Below are positions 8,504 through 20,100 of a stretch of DNA of 33,797 nt, in pieces. Location of the stretch: the IMG/VR virus record IMGVR_UViG_3300020450_000055, positions 1-33,797 of that record, one strand, 5' to 3'. The number at the start of each line of letters is the position of its first letter. Within the stretch, counting starts at the first letter, position 1. The position numbers were made by a program, and so were the translations under genes. The notes beneath the pieces were generated by a model that ran no database searches, had not been told where the DNA came from, and was given only the letters and a program-made list of their open reading frames with translations. Source of the stretch: a virus.

Positions 8504-11500
8504 ATGCCTCAGAAGACGAACCTCAATGTAACTCCCTACTACGATGATTTTGCACAAGATAAGAACTTCTATAAGGTTCTTTTTCGTCCTGGATATTCTA
8601 TCCAAGCGAGAGAGTTAACCCAATTACAGTCTGTTCTTCAAAATCAGATTGAAAGTTTTGGTAAGTATGCATTTAAACAAGGCGAACTAGTTATTCCTGG
8701 CGAGGTTGGGATTAACACTAAACTGCCATACATAAAATTATCTTCGGTATCTGAGATACCTATTAATGAAAACGGTAAAATCGTTTTCAAAAAATTTGAT
8801 ATTACCCAATTAAGAGGATTGGTTCTTAAGGGTAATACATCTGGTGTGACAGCAACAGTTATTGATGCTAATGTCGCAACAGAAACTACTTCTGATGTCT
8901 TATATGTAAGTTACACTAATAGTGGTGATGCTTCTAACGAAGCAACTTTTCGTCAAGGTGAAACTTTAGAAGTTGTAGACGGAGTTAATACGCCACTGAT
9001 GGTGGTTGGAACAGATGGAAGCGTACTTCCTACTTCTATTTCTATTACTGATCCTGACACAGGTGCATCGTCAACGTTAGAAAGTCCAGCAATGGGATTT
9101 GCTTCTGCTGTAAAAGTAGAAGAAGGTATTTATTTTGTTAATGGATATTTTGTTAGAAATTCAGAACAATTATTAATTGTTGACAAATATTTTAATAAAC
9201 CATCTGCAAAGGTTGGTTTTAAAATTGTTGAAAGTATTGTAACAGCAGAAGAAGATTCATCTTTGTATGACAATGCTATTGGATCTACTAATTTTTCTGC
9301 ACCAGGTGCAAATAGATTAAAAATTTCTCTTAATTTAGTTAAATTTGATCTAAATGCAGTTACAGATAAGAATTTTATTCAGATTCTTACAGTTAAAAAA
9401 GGATCTGTACAGAGTCAAGTAGTACAAACAGACTATAATCTTCTTGAGCAAACTTTAGCAAGAAGAACTTTTGATGAATCTGGTGATTACGTTGTTGAAG
9501 ATTTTTCTCTTGACGTTAGAGAGTATTATCAAAACAATGGAAATTTAGGTGTATATTCTCTAGATGAATTTGGCAAAGTAAATGGTTTGACTGTTGATGA
9601 TGCAAAGAACAAATTACTTGCTAGTGTCAGTTCAGGTAAAGCATATGTAAGAGGTTTTGAAATTGTTAATAAGGAAACAAAATATCTTCCTGTTTCTAAA
9701 GCAAGACAAACTCTTGATAGATCTGACATTAGATTAAAAACTACAGGACTTCCTACGTATAGAATTACCAATACTTTTGGAAGCACACCGTTGAATGCTG
9801 ATGGATCTGATCTGACAGCATATCCTAATGTATTTTTATCTTCTGTTTTTAATGATGGAAGTATTGGTCTTAATGGATCAGAAAATGCAAATGATCCCAA
9901 GCAAACAAAATCTCGTAGAGGGTTATTCTTTGATCAAAATAAAGGAATCAAAACTGTTTATGTAGAAAAAGATTCTAATGTAAATTTAAGCACATTAAAT
10001 GGTGCTTCTAGTGGTGTTGGAACTTTTACAAATAATGGTGCTGTTGATGCTAATAGAACTTCTGGCACGTACACTAATGTTGCAAGCACAACTTCACAGA
10101 ATGGAACTAATGCAACATTTGATGTTGTTGTAGCACAGGATGGAACCCCTACAGTCACTTTAAACCAAGCAGGTACTGGATATGCTGCAACAGATACTTT
10201 AAGCATCTCTGACGGGAACCTAGGCGGTGGTGGTGCTGCTGCTATAACCATTACAGTTTCCACAATATCTGGTGTAGATGCTACCGATACATTTGATGAA
10301 AGATTGACAGCATTATCAAAATTATATTGGGTTCAAGGTAGAAACGTAAGTGGTATTCCTAACACAATAAATGAGATTGATGTTATTGGTTATTCTGAGG
10401 TTTCTAGACCTGAATTGGACGATCCATCTGAAGCAGCAAAAACATATCTTGAATTAACACTTGTAGGAGATAAAAATCTTTTAGACAAATTCTTTACTGA
10501 ATTTGATGCAGAAAATTCTAGTGATGACGGTAACAGAGAATTATTCAGAACTAAAATAGATGGAGAGAATGATCAGAATAGATTTGGTCTCATACGAGAC
10601 TATAATGAGACTGTAACACCTGTTGTTGGTATTGCTAAACCAAGTAATTTTACATTGGTAGAAAGAGGAACAGGTTTCAACACAGATTTAGATGTTGTTC
10701 TATCCAAGGGTAGAAAAAATGATGGAACTTCCGTTTACAACAGTATATTTGGTTTATCTTATTTTGATCCTCAATTCTTTACTAAAATCCTCTTAGATGA
10801 CTCTATTGAGACTTCAGGTGGATTTGTACCTGGTCAGTATATTTACGGTATTACAAGCGGTGCTTATGGTGTTGTAGAAGGTTCTTCAACTGGATCATTC
10901 AGTAAGAACAAAACTCTAATGGTTAAAACACTATTTGGTAGTTTTAAATCAGGTGAAATTATTAGAGATGAAAATAATAATTCTGTAAGAATTGCAAAAG
11001 ATAATACAATATCTCATTTTATTGTTACTTTTAAAGGTGCAGGTTATGAGTCAACTGGATGTACTTTACAGATTGATGGTATTACCTTTGATTCTTCTAA
11101 AATTAGTTTAGACATATCTACTGGTAAAAAATTATTAAGAGCATCTATCATAAGTAGAGAATCTGTTAATACTGAGTATGCAAAACCTCCTATAGTATTA
11201 GTAAATCAAAAAGAGGGAAATGCAGAACCTACAAAGATTGCAAAAATTACTCCAGTTCTTGTTAGAAATTCAGTAACTACATATACCCCTCAAAATGTTA
11301 AGTCATTCTATTCAGAATTTGGTTCTGGTAATTCTAATACATTTACATCTGATATTGAGATAAACAATGAAAAATACGCTGAAGTTATTTCTGTAACAAA
11401 CTTTACATTTGGCGGTTTAAAGGGTAATAAGTTTATTGAATGTAATGGATTTGGTGGTGATAGTACACGTGTACTACAACAAGGAGATATTGTACAATTC

Positions 11501-14500
11501 TCCGATACTACTGATACTATTGTTCGTTGTATTGTACAATATGCAACACAACCATCTGGTGTATTGAAGTCAAGAATTTATTTTGACAGAGCACTTCCAA
11601 ATAACGTAGACAATACAAGTGTTGTTAGAATACGTCCTTCAATTGAAAACTTTAATCAAGGAACTTTACTATACAAAACAGGAACTAAAGAAGTTGCTTC
11701 TATTGTAAAGGATGGCGAAGATTCTAAGATTACACATTTTGTAAGAAGAGATTTTGTAAGCACTGGTAGTTCTAGTGGTGGTAGCATTACATTTACTGCA
11801 CAGTTACCTTTTGGAACACAAAGGTTTGTTGCTTTTAATGAAAGCAATTTCTTAATTACAATACTAGAAAAAGGAAGTGCTACTTCTGTTGAAAATGGAG
11901 ATATCATCTACATCACAGCAGATCAAGTTAATATTTCTGCTTCTACTGATGCTGCTAGTGGTTTAACTTCTGGTAGTGTTGTTCTTTCATTACCACAAAC
12001 ATTCTTTGGCGGTGATGCATCTAACTACACAGAATTCCCTAAACTTAAGTTGAGTGCTACTCTTGAAGTAACAAAAGCAAAACCAAGACTTAAGACAGCA
12101 AAACTTAATACAAGAATTGTAATTGAATCACCTGGCGATATAGTCATTCCTTTCCGTGGTAAAAATTATGATACTCAAAGCGTAGAAACATTTACATATG
12201 CTGACGCATTTAAACTCAAGTATGTGTATGAAGGAACTACACAAGATCCTCCAAATGTAGATGCATCTGGTAATCTTGTTAGTGGAACAGATGTCACCAA
12301 CAGATATACATTTGATAATGGTCAAAGAGACACAGTATATGATGTATCAAGAATTATTCTTAAGCCTGGATTTGAAGCACCTGTTGGACAATTATTAATT
12401 GCATTTGATTATTTTGATCATACAACTGGAGACTTCTGTACAGTTGATTCATATTTACATGAAGCTGGTGTTGGTGCTGATGAGATTCCAACATACAATT
12501 CACCTGCTCTAGGTAAAGTATCACTAGGAGATGTATTAGATTTCAGACCTAAAGTTGATAATGATGCTATTATATCAGGATATCAAGATAGTGCTCTATT
12601 AGGTTCAAATAATAGTAGATCATTCTCAGGTGGTGGTGGAATTGTTTCTAGTACACCTGCCCCTGATTCTAATCTTGAATTTACTTTTTCATTCTCACAA
12701 ACACAATATCTTAGTAGAATTGATGGATTGTTCTTAGATAAGAAAGGTAAGTTCTATATCAAAGAAGGTAACTCATCATTAAATCCATCTAAACCTGATC
12801 CGATTGAGGATGCTATCGCTTTATACTATTTGTACGTACCAGCGTTTACACAAACAAGTAAGGATGTAAGAATTGTACCAGTTGACCATAAACGCTACAC
12901 AATGCGTGATATTGGTAAGTTAGAGAAACGTATTGAGAGACTAGAATATTACACTACACTAAGCATTCTAGAACAACAAGCACTCAATATGCAAGTTATT
13001 GATGGCAATGGTAACAACAAATTTAAGAGTGGTTTCATTGTAGACAATTTTGAGACACATAAGATTGGTTCATTACAATCAATTGACTATAAGTGTTCTG
13101 TTGATACACAACAATCTGTAATGAGACCTCAAGCAAAAGAGGATTCACTTAACCTAGAAGAAGTTAATACTAGAGATGATCAACGAACCTCTGCTGGTTA
13201 TGTTGAAAATAATCATCGTTTAACTTTACCATTTACAGAATTAGAACTGCTAGGAAATAGTTTTGCAACAAAAACTATCAATCCAAATCCATTTGTGGTA
13301 TTACAGTATGCTGGTGACTCGTTCGTAGGTCCTAATGTAGATGCTTGGTATGATACTAGTGTTGCACCACTTGTTACTGATAACAATACTAATCTATATT
13401 CAATTTTCCTTGCAAAAGATAATTTAAATGATTCATTCTCCAGTCTTTATAATTCATATAAAGTAAATTGGTTAGGTGCTAATAGATCATTCTTTAATAT
13501 TGAATCATTTGGAGATACAAATAGTGATGTATCAGGTTCTAATGTTACTAACGCTTCTGTTGCTAGTTCATCTAATGTTAGTCCAGACAATAATGAAATT
13601 GGAAAGGGCATTTCTACAAAAGGTGTTGGTGCTAATGTAGTTTCTACATCATTATCTTTCTTTGCAAGAAGTATACCTGTACAGTATACAATCAATCGTC
13701 TAAAACCAAACACAAGAGTTTATCCTTTTATGGAAGGTCAGGATATTTCTCGTTGGGTAAATTCAGACTCTAAATTTACAGGAATTGCTGGTAACTCATT
13801 ATCATCTTTCAATACTCCTATCATAACAGATGAAAATGGTAACGCTAGTGGTATTATTTTAATACCAGCAGGTAATCCACCTAGAGAAAATAGTGTTTGG
13901 ACTGGTGATATTGACAATTTAGATTATGACACAGATGCTAGTGAAATTAGATTTACTACTGGTGTAAAAACTATTAGATTTACATCAAGTTCTGTAGATG
14001 CTAATAAGGATGATGTAGAAACATATGCAGAAGTTAAGTATTATGCTACAGGTTTACTACCTGAGAATCCTTCATCTATTGTATCTACTACACCTGCATT
14101 CTTCAAAGCAAATGAAGGAACACAGGTAACAGATAGCAACACAGAAAATCCAGTCAAACCAAATCCTCTTGCTCAAACATTTACTGTTGAAGGATTTGAT
14201 GGTGGTGTATTTACTACAAGTGTTGATTTATTCTTCTCACAGAAGAGCACTAATATTCCAATTAGAGTATATCTAACAGATATACAAAATGGAAAACCAG
14301 GTAAGAATATTATACCTGGCACACAAAAAGTTATTAATCCTGACACATATCTAAGAGTTCTTGCTAGTGATTCTCTTACTGTAGCAAGTGGTGAAAAAGT
14401 TACTGGACAATCATCTAATGCTTCAGGACCTGTATCACGTGTGTTTGATAAGAATAATATTGAATTGACACCATCAGTATCTGGTTTGTTTTCATTAACT

Positions 14501-16969
14501 AATGACCAAATTTATACATTAGTTTTAGACAACCACAATGGAACATCTTTCAAACAAGATGAAAGTTTAACTGTACCATCAATTATTGCTGCTAATAATG
14601 CAAACAATACTACATTAACTTTAAAGATTGTAAAAGATTCTGGTAGAGTAACTGATTTAAAAATTAAAAACACAGGAACATCATATGATTCTGCAATCAT
14701 AACTTTAGAAAGTCCACAATTACCTGGCGGTGGTGGTGCTACTGCTACAGTTAGAGTATCAGGTGGTAAAGTATACCATTCAGATCTTATTCTATCTGGT
14801 TCAGAATATACAGAACCACCAGCAGTTATTATAAGAGGAACAGGAACAGGAAACGCTGGTGCTGCAATAGAATCTTCTATTACAATTGATACACCAGCAG
14901 TTCGCATGGGTATTGCTACAGATCAAACTGGTGTAACAAATTCTACAATTCCTACTAATTTTGAATTTGATTATCCTGTTTACCTACAAAATGATACAGA
15001 GTATGCTCTTGTTCTTGAAACAGATTCAATTGATTATCTTGTTTGGGCATCTAAACTTGGTGAGATAGAAGTTGCCACTAGCACAACTGTCACAACACAA
15101 CCTGCTTTAGGTTCTCTCTTTAAGTCTCAGAATACTAATGCTTGGACAGAAGATCTATTTGAAGATCTTAAGTTTAGTTTACATCGTGCAGAATTTGATA
15201 TTTCTAGAACTGCATCCGTTCTTCTCACAAATGAAGATTTAGGATATGAATTATTACATACAAGTTCTATAGAAACAAATACCAATTCTGAATCTAGTGC
15301 AACATCACCTCTATTTAAAAATAATAGATCAGTTATTAAAATAAATCATTTTAATAATGGATTTAGTAACAGTGGAGAATCATTTGTATTCTTTAAGGGT
15401 GCTGCTGATACAGGTGGTATTTCATCAACAGAATTAAATGATACTTTGTATCAAGTAACAAACGTAGGTATTGATAATTATAATATTACTTCTGTTAATA
15501 AAGCAACAATTAGTTCTTTTGGTGGAGGTAAATCTTTATTTGCTTCTTACAATAGAAAGTTTGAAAAAATTCATGCAACCGTTCCTAGTTTGACATTTGC
15601 ACAAACAACAATAGATAGTTCTATTAAGACAACAAACATTGCACCTATTGATGATAATGTTGGAACATTTACAACATATAGTCAAACAGAAAATTTTGAG
15701 AAAACTTTCTTGAATGAAGATTTCTTCTTTATCAATCAAAAAGTTTTAGCATCTAGAATTAATGAAAGTATCAATAACATTGATAGATCATTAACATATA
15801 AGATTGACCTTTCAAGTACATCTTCTAATCTATCTCCAATGATAGATCTATCAAAAGCATCTATAAAAACTATTAGTAATAGAATTGAAAATGCTAGTGG
15901 TCAAGAGGATAGATTTGGACGCAGAGATCAAATATTAGAATTCTTCCCAGTTTGGAGTTTTACTGTAACTAATGGTACAGGAACTGCTATAACTACTGAT
16001 CAAAGAATTACAGGATTGACAACCAATGCTTCAGGAACCATTCTTAAAGTTGATGGTGCTACATTAATTGTGAGGGTAGACACTGTAAACACCTTCGTTC
16101 AAGGTGAGGGATTGCGATTTGGAACTACAACTACACTGAATCCAGACACAACTGGTGCTAATGCTGGCGTTCCTAAAGTAACAGTTACTGCAACAGAAGG
16201 TAATGTTACTGAAATAGTTCCAGTAATTCCAAATGAATCTTCACCACAATCAAGTGTTTATGTTAGAGATGCATCTCAATTAAGTGAAAATTATGATAAT
16301 AAGATTAGTGGTACAGTTGTACTATGGAATCAAAACAATAAAATTCTTACAGTAATTAATGATAAGAAACCAATCAATGATGATTATACAAGTTCTGGTG
16401 GATCTGGTGATTTTAGCAGAGTTGCAGTTGGTGTAAGTCCAGCACAAGTATCTGATATAATACGTGTTGGTGACATTATTGGATGGACTGGTCAAACTGC
16501 TGGTGAAGAAAATTATGTAATGGTTTCTAAAGTAACATTCTCAAATGGTATTGATTTTGTATCTGATACTCAATCTAAAGGAACTTCTACTGCTGCATCA
16601 TACATAACGAAGGAAGTTTCCATTGAGAATCCAGCAACAGGAGTAGATGCTAGGTTAACTGTAAATACTGTTGACATTAAAAATATTGAAGTTCTTTATA
16701 AGTTTAAGAAATCATCTTCTGAAGATAATTTTGAAGATCTTGAATGGATATATTTCAACAATAATGGTTCGCCAGATGTTGATGTTATTGCAACTGCTGA
16801 AAATTCTATTAGTGGAATAACTGAAAAACAATCTTCTTATCAAGAATTAACATATAGTGTTGAGGATCTTCCTGAGTTTTCATCGTTTGCAATTAAGGTC
16901 GTAATGAAAACAACTAATCCAGCGTTTGTACCGAAGATCCAAGATCTACGAGCTGTAGCGTCATACTAA
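8504..16969 (+). CDS. Giant DUF4815-family baseplate/tail fibre structural protein
   Basis: This 2821-residue protein starts 31 nt after gene 8. The N terminus (PYYDDF, KNFYKVLFRPGYSIQARELT, LQSVLQNQIESFG, residues about 11-52) is the hallmark of DUF4815 proteins in T4-like cyanophages. A helical segment at 1467-1500 (MRDIGKLEKRIERLEYYTTL) is a second conserved block of that family and probably a trimeric coiled coil. INRLKPNTRVYPFMEGQDIS (about 1728-1747) is a third. At least two Gly-rich 'GTGY...GGGGA' modules occur at about 550-580 and 2045-2130. The protein is otherwise beta-rich with few cysteines. By gene order it occupies the gp9/gp10 region of T4, so a role at the wedge periphery or fibre attachment is inferred; no T4 homology is claimed. 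It is much longer than typical phage structural proteins, and its stop overlaps the next start (TAATG). Confidence 0.88.
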   Translation: MPQKTNLNVTPYYDDFAQDKNFYKVLFRPGYSIQARELTQLQSVLQNQIESFGKYAFKQGELVIPGEVGINTKLPYIKLSSVSEIPINENGKIVFKKFDITQLRGLVLKGNTSGVTATVIDANVATETTSDVLYVSYTNSGDASNEATFRQGETLEVVDGVNTPLMVVGTDGSVLPTSISITDPDTGASSTLESPAMGFASAVKVEEGIYFVNGYFVRNSEQLLIVDKYFNKPSAKVGFKIVESIVTAEEDSSLYDNAIGSTNFSAPGANRLKISLNLVKFDLNAVTDKNFIQILTVKKGSVQSQVVQTDYNLLEQTLARRTFDESGDYVVEDFSLDVREYYQNNGNLGVYSLDEFGKVNGLTVDDAKNKLLASVSSGKAYVRGFEIVNKETKYLPVSKARQTLDRSDIRLKTTGLPTYRITNTFGSTPLNADGSDLTAYPNVFLSSVFNDGSIGLNGSENANDPKQTKSRRGLFFDQNKGIKTVYVEKDSNVNLSTLNGASSGVGTFTNNGAVDANRTSGTYTNVASTTSQNGTNATFDVVVAQDGTPTVTLNQAGTGYAATDTLSISDGNLGGGGAAAITITVSTISGVDATDTFDERLTALSKLYWVQGRNVSGIPNTINEIDVIGYSEVSRPELDDPSEAAKTYLELTLVGDKNLLDKFFTEFDAENSSDDGNRELFRTKIDGENDQNRFGLIRDYNETVTPVVGIAKPSNFTLVERGTGFNTDLDVVLSKGRKNDGTSVYNSIFGLSYFDPQFFTKILLDDSIETSGGFVPGQYIYGITSGAYGVVEGSSTGSFSKNKTLMVKTLFGSFKSGEIIRDENNNSVRIAKDNTISHFIVTFKGAGYESTGCTLQIDGITFDSSKISLDISTGKKLLRASIISRESVNTEYAKPPIVLVNQKEGNAEPTKIAKITPVLVRNSVTTYTPQNVKSFYSEFGSGNSNTFTSDIEINNEKYAEVISVTNFTFGGLKGNKFIECNGFGGDSTRVLQQGDIVQFSDTTDTIVRCIVQYATQPSGVLKSRIYFDRALPNNVDNTSVVRIRPSIENFNQGTLLYKTGTKEVASIVKDGEDSKITHFVRRDFVSTGSSSGGSITFTAQLPFGTQRFVAFNESNFLITILEKGSATSVENGDIIYITADQVNISASTDAASGLTSGSVVLSLPQTFFGGDASNYTEFPKLKLSATLEVTKAKPRLKTAKLNTRIVIESPGDIVIPFRGKNYDTQSVETFTYADAFKLKYVYEGTTQDPPNVDASGNLVSGTDVTNRYTFDNGQRDTVYDVSRIILKPGFEAPVGQLLIAFDYFDHTTGDFCTVDSYLHEAGVGADEIPTYNSPALGKVSLGDVLDFRPKVDNDAIISGYQDSALLGSNNSRSFSGGGGIVSSTPAPDSNLEFTFSFSQTQYLSRIDGLFLDKKGKFYIKEGNSSLNPSKPDPIEDAIALYYLYVPAFTQTSKDVRIVPVDHKRYTMRDIGKLEKRIERLEYYTTLSILEQQALNMQVIDGNGNNKFKSGFIVDNFETHKIGSLQSIDYKCSVDTQQSVMRPQAKEDSLNLEEVNTRDDQRTSAGYVENNHRLTLPFTELELLGNSFATKTINPNPFVVLQYAGDSFVGPNVDAWYDTSVAPLVTDNNTNLYSIFLAKDNLNDSFSSLYNSYKVNWLGANRSFFNIESFGDTNSDVSGSNVTNASVASSSNVSPDNNEIGKGISTKGVGANVVSTSLSFFARSIPVQYTINRLKPNTRVYPFMEGQDISRWVNSDSKFTGIAGNSLSSFNTPIITDENGNASGIILIPAGNPPRENSVWTGDIDNLDYDTDASEIRFTTGVKTIRFTSSSVDANKDDVETYAEVKYYATGLLPENPSSIVSTTPAFFKANEGTQVTDSNTENPVKPNPLAQTFTVEGFDGGVFTTSVDLFFSQKSTNIPIRVYLTDIQNGKPGKNIIPGTQKVINPDTYLRVLASDSLTVASGEKVTGQSSNASGPVSRVFDKNNIELTPSVSGLFSLTNDQIYTLVLDNHNGTSFKQDESLTVPSIIAANNANNTTLTLKIVKDSGRVTDLKIKNTGTSYDSAIITLESPQLPGGGGATATVRVSGGKVYHSDLILSGSEYTEPPAVIIRGTGTGNAGAAIESSITIDTPAVRMGIATDQTGVTNSTIPTNFEFDYPVYLQNDTEYALVLETDSIDYLVWASKLGEIEVATSTTVTTQPALGSLFKSQNTNAWTEDLFEDLKFSLHRAEFDISRTASVLLTNEDLGYELLHTSSIETNTNSESSATSPLFKNNRSVIKINHFNNGFSNSGESFVFFKGAADTGGISSTELNDTLYQVTNVGIDNYNITSVNKATISSFGGGKSLFASYNRKFEKIHATVPSLTFAQTTIDSSIKTTNIAPIDDNVGTFTTYSQTENFEKTFLNEDFFFINQKVLASRINESINNIDRSLTYKIDLSSTSSNLSPMIDLSKASIKTISNRIENASGQEDRFGRRDQILEFFPVWSFTVTNGTGTAITTDQRITGLTTNASGTILKVDGATLIVRVDTVNTFVQGEGLRFGTTTTLNPDTTGANAGVPKVTVTATEGNVTEIVPVIPNESSPQSSVYVRDASQLSENYDNKISGTVVLWNQNNKILTVINDKKPINDDYTSSGGSGDFSRVAVGVSPAQVSDIIRVGDIIGWTGQTAGEENYVMVSKVTFSNGIDFVSDTQSKGTSTAASYITKEVSIENPATGVDARLTVNTVDIKNIEVLYKFKKSSSEDNFEDLEWIYFNNNGSPDVDVIATAENSISGITEKQSSYQELTYSVEDLPEFSSFAIKVVMKTTNPAFVPKIQDLRAVASY

Positions 16970-17184
16970 TGAATCATTTAAAAGTCAAAGACAACGATCA
17001 TCTTTATCGTGATGTAAACACTGGTGCTATCATAAATACCGACAGGTCTTCCTTTGAGAAATATAAGAGGTCTAAGTTAAAGTTTCAAAATATGGAACAA
17101 GAATTGGATCAAATTAAATGTGAAATGAGCGAGATCAAATCACTATTAAAGCAAATAGTTAAGTCCAATGACAGCAATTCTTAG
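16969..17184 (+). CDS. Small coiled-coil phage protein, function unknown
   Basis: A 71-residue protein whose ATG overlaps the stop of the DUF4815 gene by one base (TAATG) and whose end overlaps the next gene by 17 nt, so translation is probably coupled at both ends. The N-terminal half (DHLYRDVNTGAIINTD, about 10-25) resembles a family of small proteins common in marine T4-like phages ('R D..TGAI.NTD'). Residues about 38-65 (MEQELDQIKCEMSEIKSLLKQ) have a clear heptad pattern of hydrophobic residues, predicting a short coiled coil. No enzymatic motif is seen. Position between two virion genes suggests a structural or assembly role, but that is only context. Confidence 0.8.
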   Translation: MNHLKVKDNDHLYRDVNTGAIINTDRSSFEKYKRSKLKFQNMEQELDQIKCEMSEIKSLLKQIVKSNDSNS

Positions 17185-20100
17185 AAATGTATCAAAGACG
17201 TTTACCTTTGAAGAACAAAGGATAGAAATCAATGAGATTGCTCTTGATTTATATAATCTTCAATTAGGAACACTTGAATTAACAGATTTTTCTGTTACCA
17301 CTGGATCAGTAGTTAGTGGTGGAGCATTATCTTATGATAATACTACTGGTGTATTTACTTACAATCCACCAGATCTTAGTGCATTTTTAACTAGTTTTAC
17401 TGAAACTGATCCTATATTTACTGCTTCAGTTGCTGCTAATATTACGTCACAGGATATTACCAATTGGAATAACGCACATAGTTGGGGTGATCATTCATTA
17501 GAAGGTTATTTGAAGGCAGTAGATCAAGTAAATTCAGATTGGAATGCTACTAGTGGTCTTGCTGAGATTTTAAACAAACCTGTATTATTCTCAGGATCAT
17601 ATAATGATCTAACAGATACACCTACACTGTTCTCTGGAAATTATAACGACTTATCAAATTTACCCGTACTGTTCTCTGGATCATATAATGATTTAACAGA
17701 TAAACCTGTATTGTTCTCAGGATCATATGATGATTTAACAGATACACCTACAATACCAACTATTCCAACAAATGTATCTGCATTTACTAACGATGTAGGT
17801 TATATAACTTCATTTACAGATACGAATACAGAATATTCACTTAACAGTTCTAATGAGAATGTTAATGATGTAAAAATAACGTTGGTTGGTAACAACTCTA
17901 CCACAGATAATATTGTCATAACTCAAGGAAGCAATATTTCATTTAGTAATGTAACCACTGGAGGATTTACAATATCTGCTACTGGAGGTGGTGGATCTCA
18001 AACACTTGATCAGGTTCTTGCAACGGGCAATACAACTACCAGAGATATTGATACTACTGGTAAAATATTATATTCCAATAATTATGCTAACTTAGCAGCA
18101 TTACCATTAGCTAGCACATATCATGGTATGTTCGCTCACGTTCATTCAGAGGGTCATGGATACTATGCACATGCAGGTGCTTGGGTTCAGTTACTAGACA
18201 CTTCATCTTCTATTGGTGAACTAGGAAATGTAAATCTTAGTGTTGCACCCACTAATGGTCAAGTTCTTAAATGGAATTCAAGTGCTAATGCTTGGCAACC
18301 TGCAACTGATCTTACTGCTAGTGGTGGTGGAGTTACTGATTTAGAAGATTTAAACGATGTAGTTTACACTGGTACACAGGAAGGAAGCGGTCCTTTAACT
18401 ACAGGAGAAGTTTTATATTATAATGGTAGTAATTGGACAAACAATACATTATCAATACCAGATAATGTTTCAGATTTATCTGATGTTTCTAATGCAACAC
18501 CTAGTGATGGTGAAGCATTGTTGTGGGATGACACTAATAACCTATGGGTTCCTGGTGCTGTTTCTGGTGGTGGTGGAGGAGGTCTGAATAATATTGTAGA
18601 GGACACAACCCCACAATTGGGTGGCAAATTGGATTGTCAAACGAATAATATAGATTTCTATAGTGGTGGTGCTTGTTTTGGTGGAGATAGTTCATCCTAT
18701 GGAGCTAGGATGTTTATCCATCATACTAATAATGTTAATGGCAGTACATCATTCATAGATGATGCTAGTGCAAATGGTTTGTATTTAATGTATGGTACTA
18801 GCAACGGAAAAGTTGTAGTTAAAAACAGAACAGGAAATACTCAATTAACTATTAATGATTCTGGTGTTCAACCAGTTAAGATACTTGACGCACTTGGATC
18901 AGCAGGTACAGCAGGTCAAATATTAAGTTCAACTGGAACTTCACTTGATTGGATTGATGCTCCTTCAGGAGGAGGAGGCAATACTTACAGTCTTGCAGCA
19001 CTATTATCACCTGGCGTAGAATTATTAGAGAATGGTTCTGCTGTAGCAGCAAATAGAGTATTTTTTGATGGTGGCACTGGGATAACAATAACTCGCACAA
19101 ATACAAATCCTCACACTATACAATTTGATGCATCACTTAATCTTAATGATCTTGGAAATGTTAACGTTGGATCTCCTACTGATGGGCATGTACTGAAGTG
19201 GCAAAATTCTACACAAACTTGGATTGCTGCTGCTGATTTAACTGCAACAGGTGGTAGTGGTATAGCATTAACTGATCTTTCTCGTACTAATGCATCCCCT
19301 GCTGCAACTTCAAAATTAGAATATGATAATACAACAGGTGTATTCACATATACTCCACCAGATCTTTCTTCTTACCTATCTGCTGAATCAGATACATTAG
19401 ATACTGTTCTTGGAAGAGGAGGTTCATCTACTAAAGTATTGACTGCTGGTGGTGATGGATCTAGTAGTGGTGTTACTCTTAGTGATGGTGAGGTTTCAAT
19501 AAGAGCAGGTAGTGGACAACAGGCAAAAATAAATTTATTCTGTGCAGTTAATAACGCACATTATGTAACTGTAAAAGCACCACCACATGCTAACTTTAGT
19601 GGTAATGTTGATTTTGTTCTACCTGCAAACAACGGGACTAATGGATATGTTTTATCTACGGACGGAAATGGTACTACTAGTTGGGTAGCACAGTCTGGTG
19701 GATCATCACCAACTTTCACATATGAAGCTGCTATTCAGGGAGCATCAAATGTACAACTACAATTAAAAAAAGATGGTTCAGTAATAGATTCTGTAATAAT
19801 GGAATCTAGTACTAATGTAAGTTTTAATAATATTTCTTCAGGTGGATTCCAAATTCTTGCATCATTACCATCCCATACTCTTAATGATCATAGCGATGTT
19901 TTTATTAATACTTCTACCTTAAGTAGTGGTCAAGTATTAACATGGGATGGTTCTCAATGGACAAATTCTGCTACATCATCTTATACAGATTCTGATGTAA
20001 ATGCACATCTCAATGTAGTAAATGCATCGTCAGGACAAATCTTAAGTTGGAATGGTTCTGACTATGTTTGGGTAGCAGATCAAACTGGTAGTGGTGGCGG

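Noticed and set aside
14512-14907. Antisense ORF of 131 codons
   Set aside because: It is the reverse complement of conserved DUF4815-gene codons and has no promoter, Shine-Dalgarno or family motif. Other antisense frames (5272-5625, 8115-8453, 9529-9900, 30217-30615, 31963-32364) are rejected for the same reason.
17031-17038. CATAAATA as a late promoter for the first fibre gene
   Set aside because: One mismatch to the octamer, but it lies inside the 71-aa gene about 130 nt before the fibre start, unlike the close promoter-start distances elsewhere. Could be used, but not supported enough to list.
17576-17743. CRISPR-like array
   Set aside because: The repeats are directly adjacent 42-bp coding units without spacers and keep the fibre reading frame.
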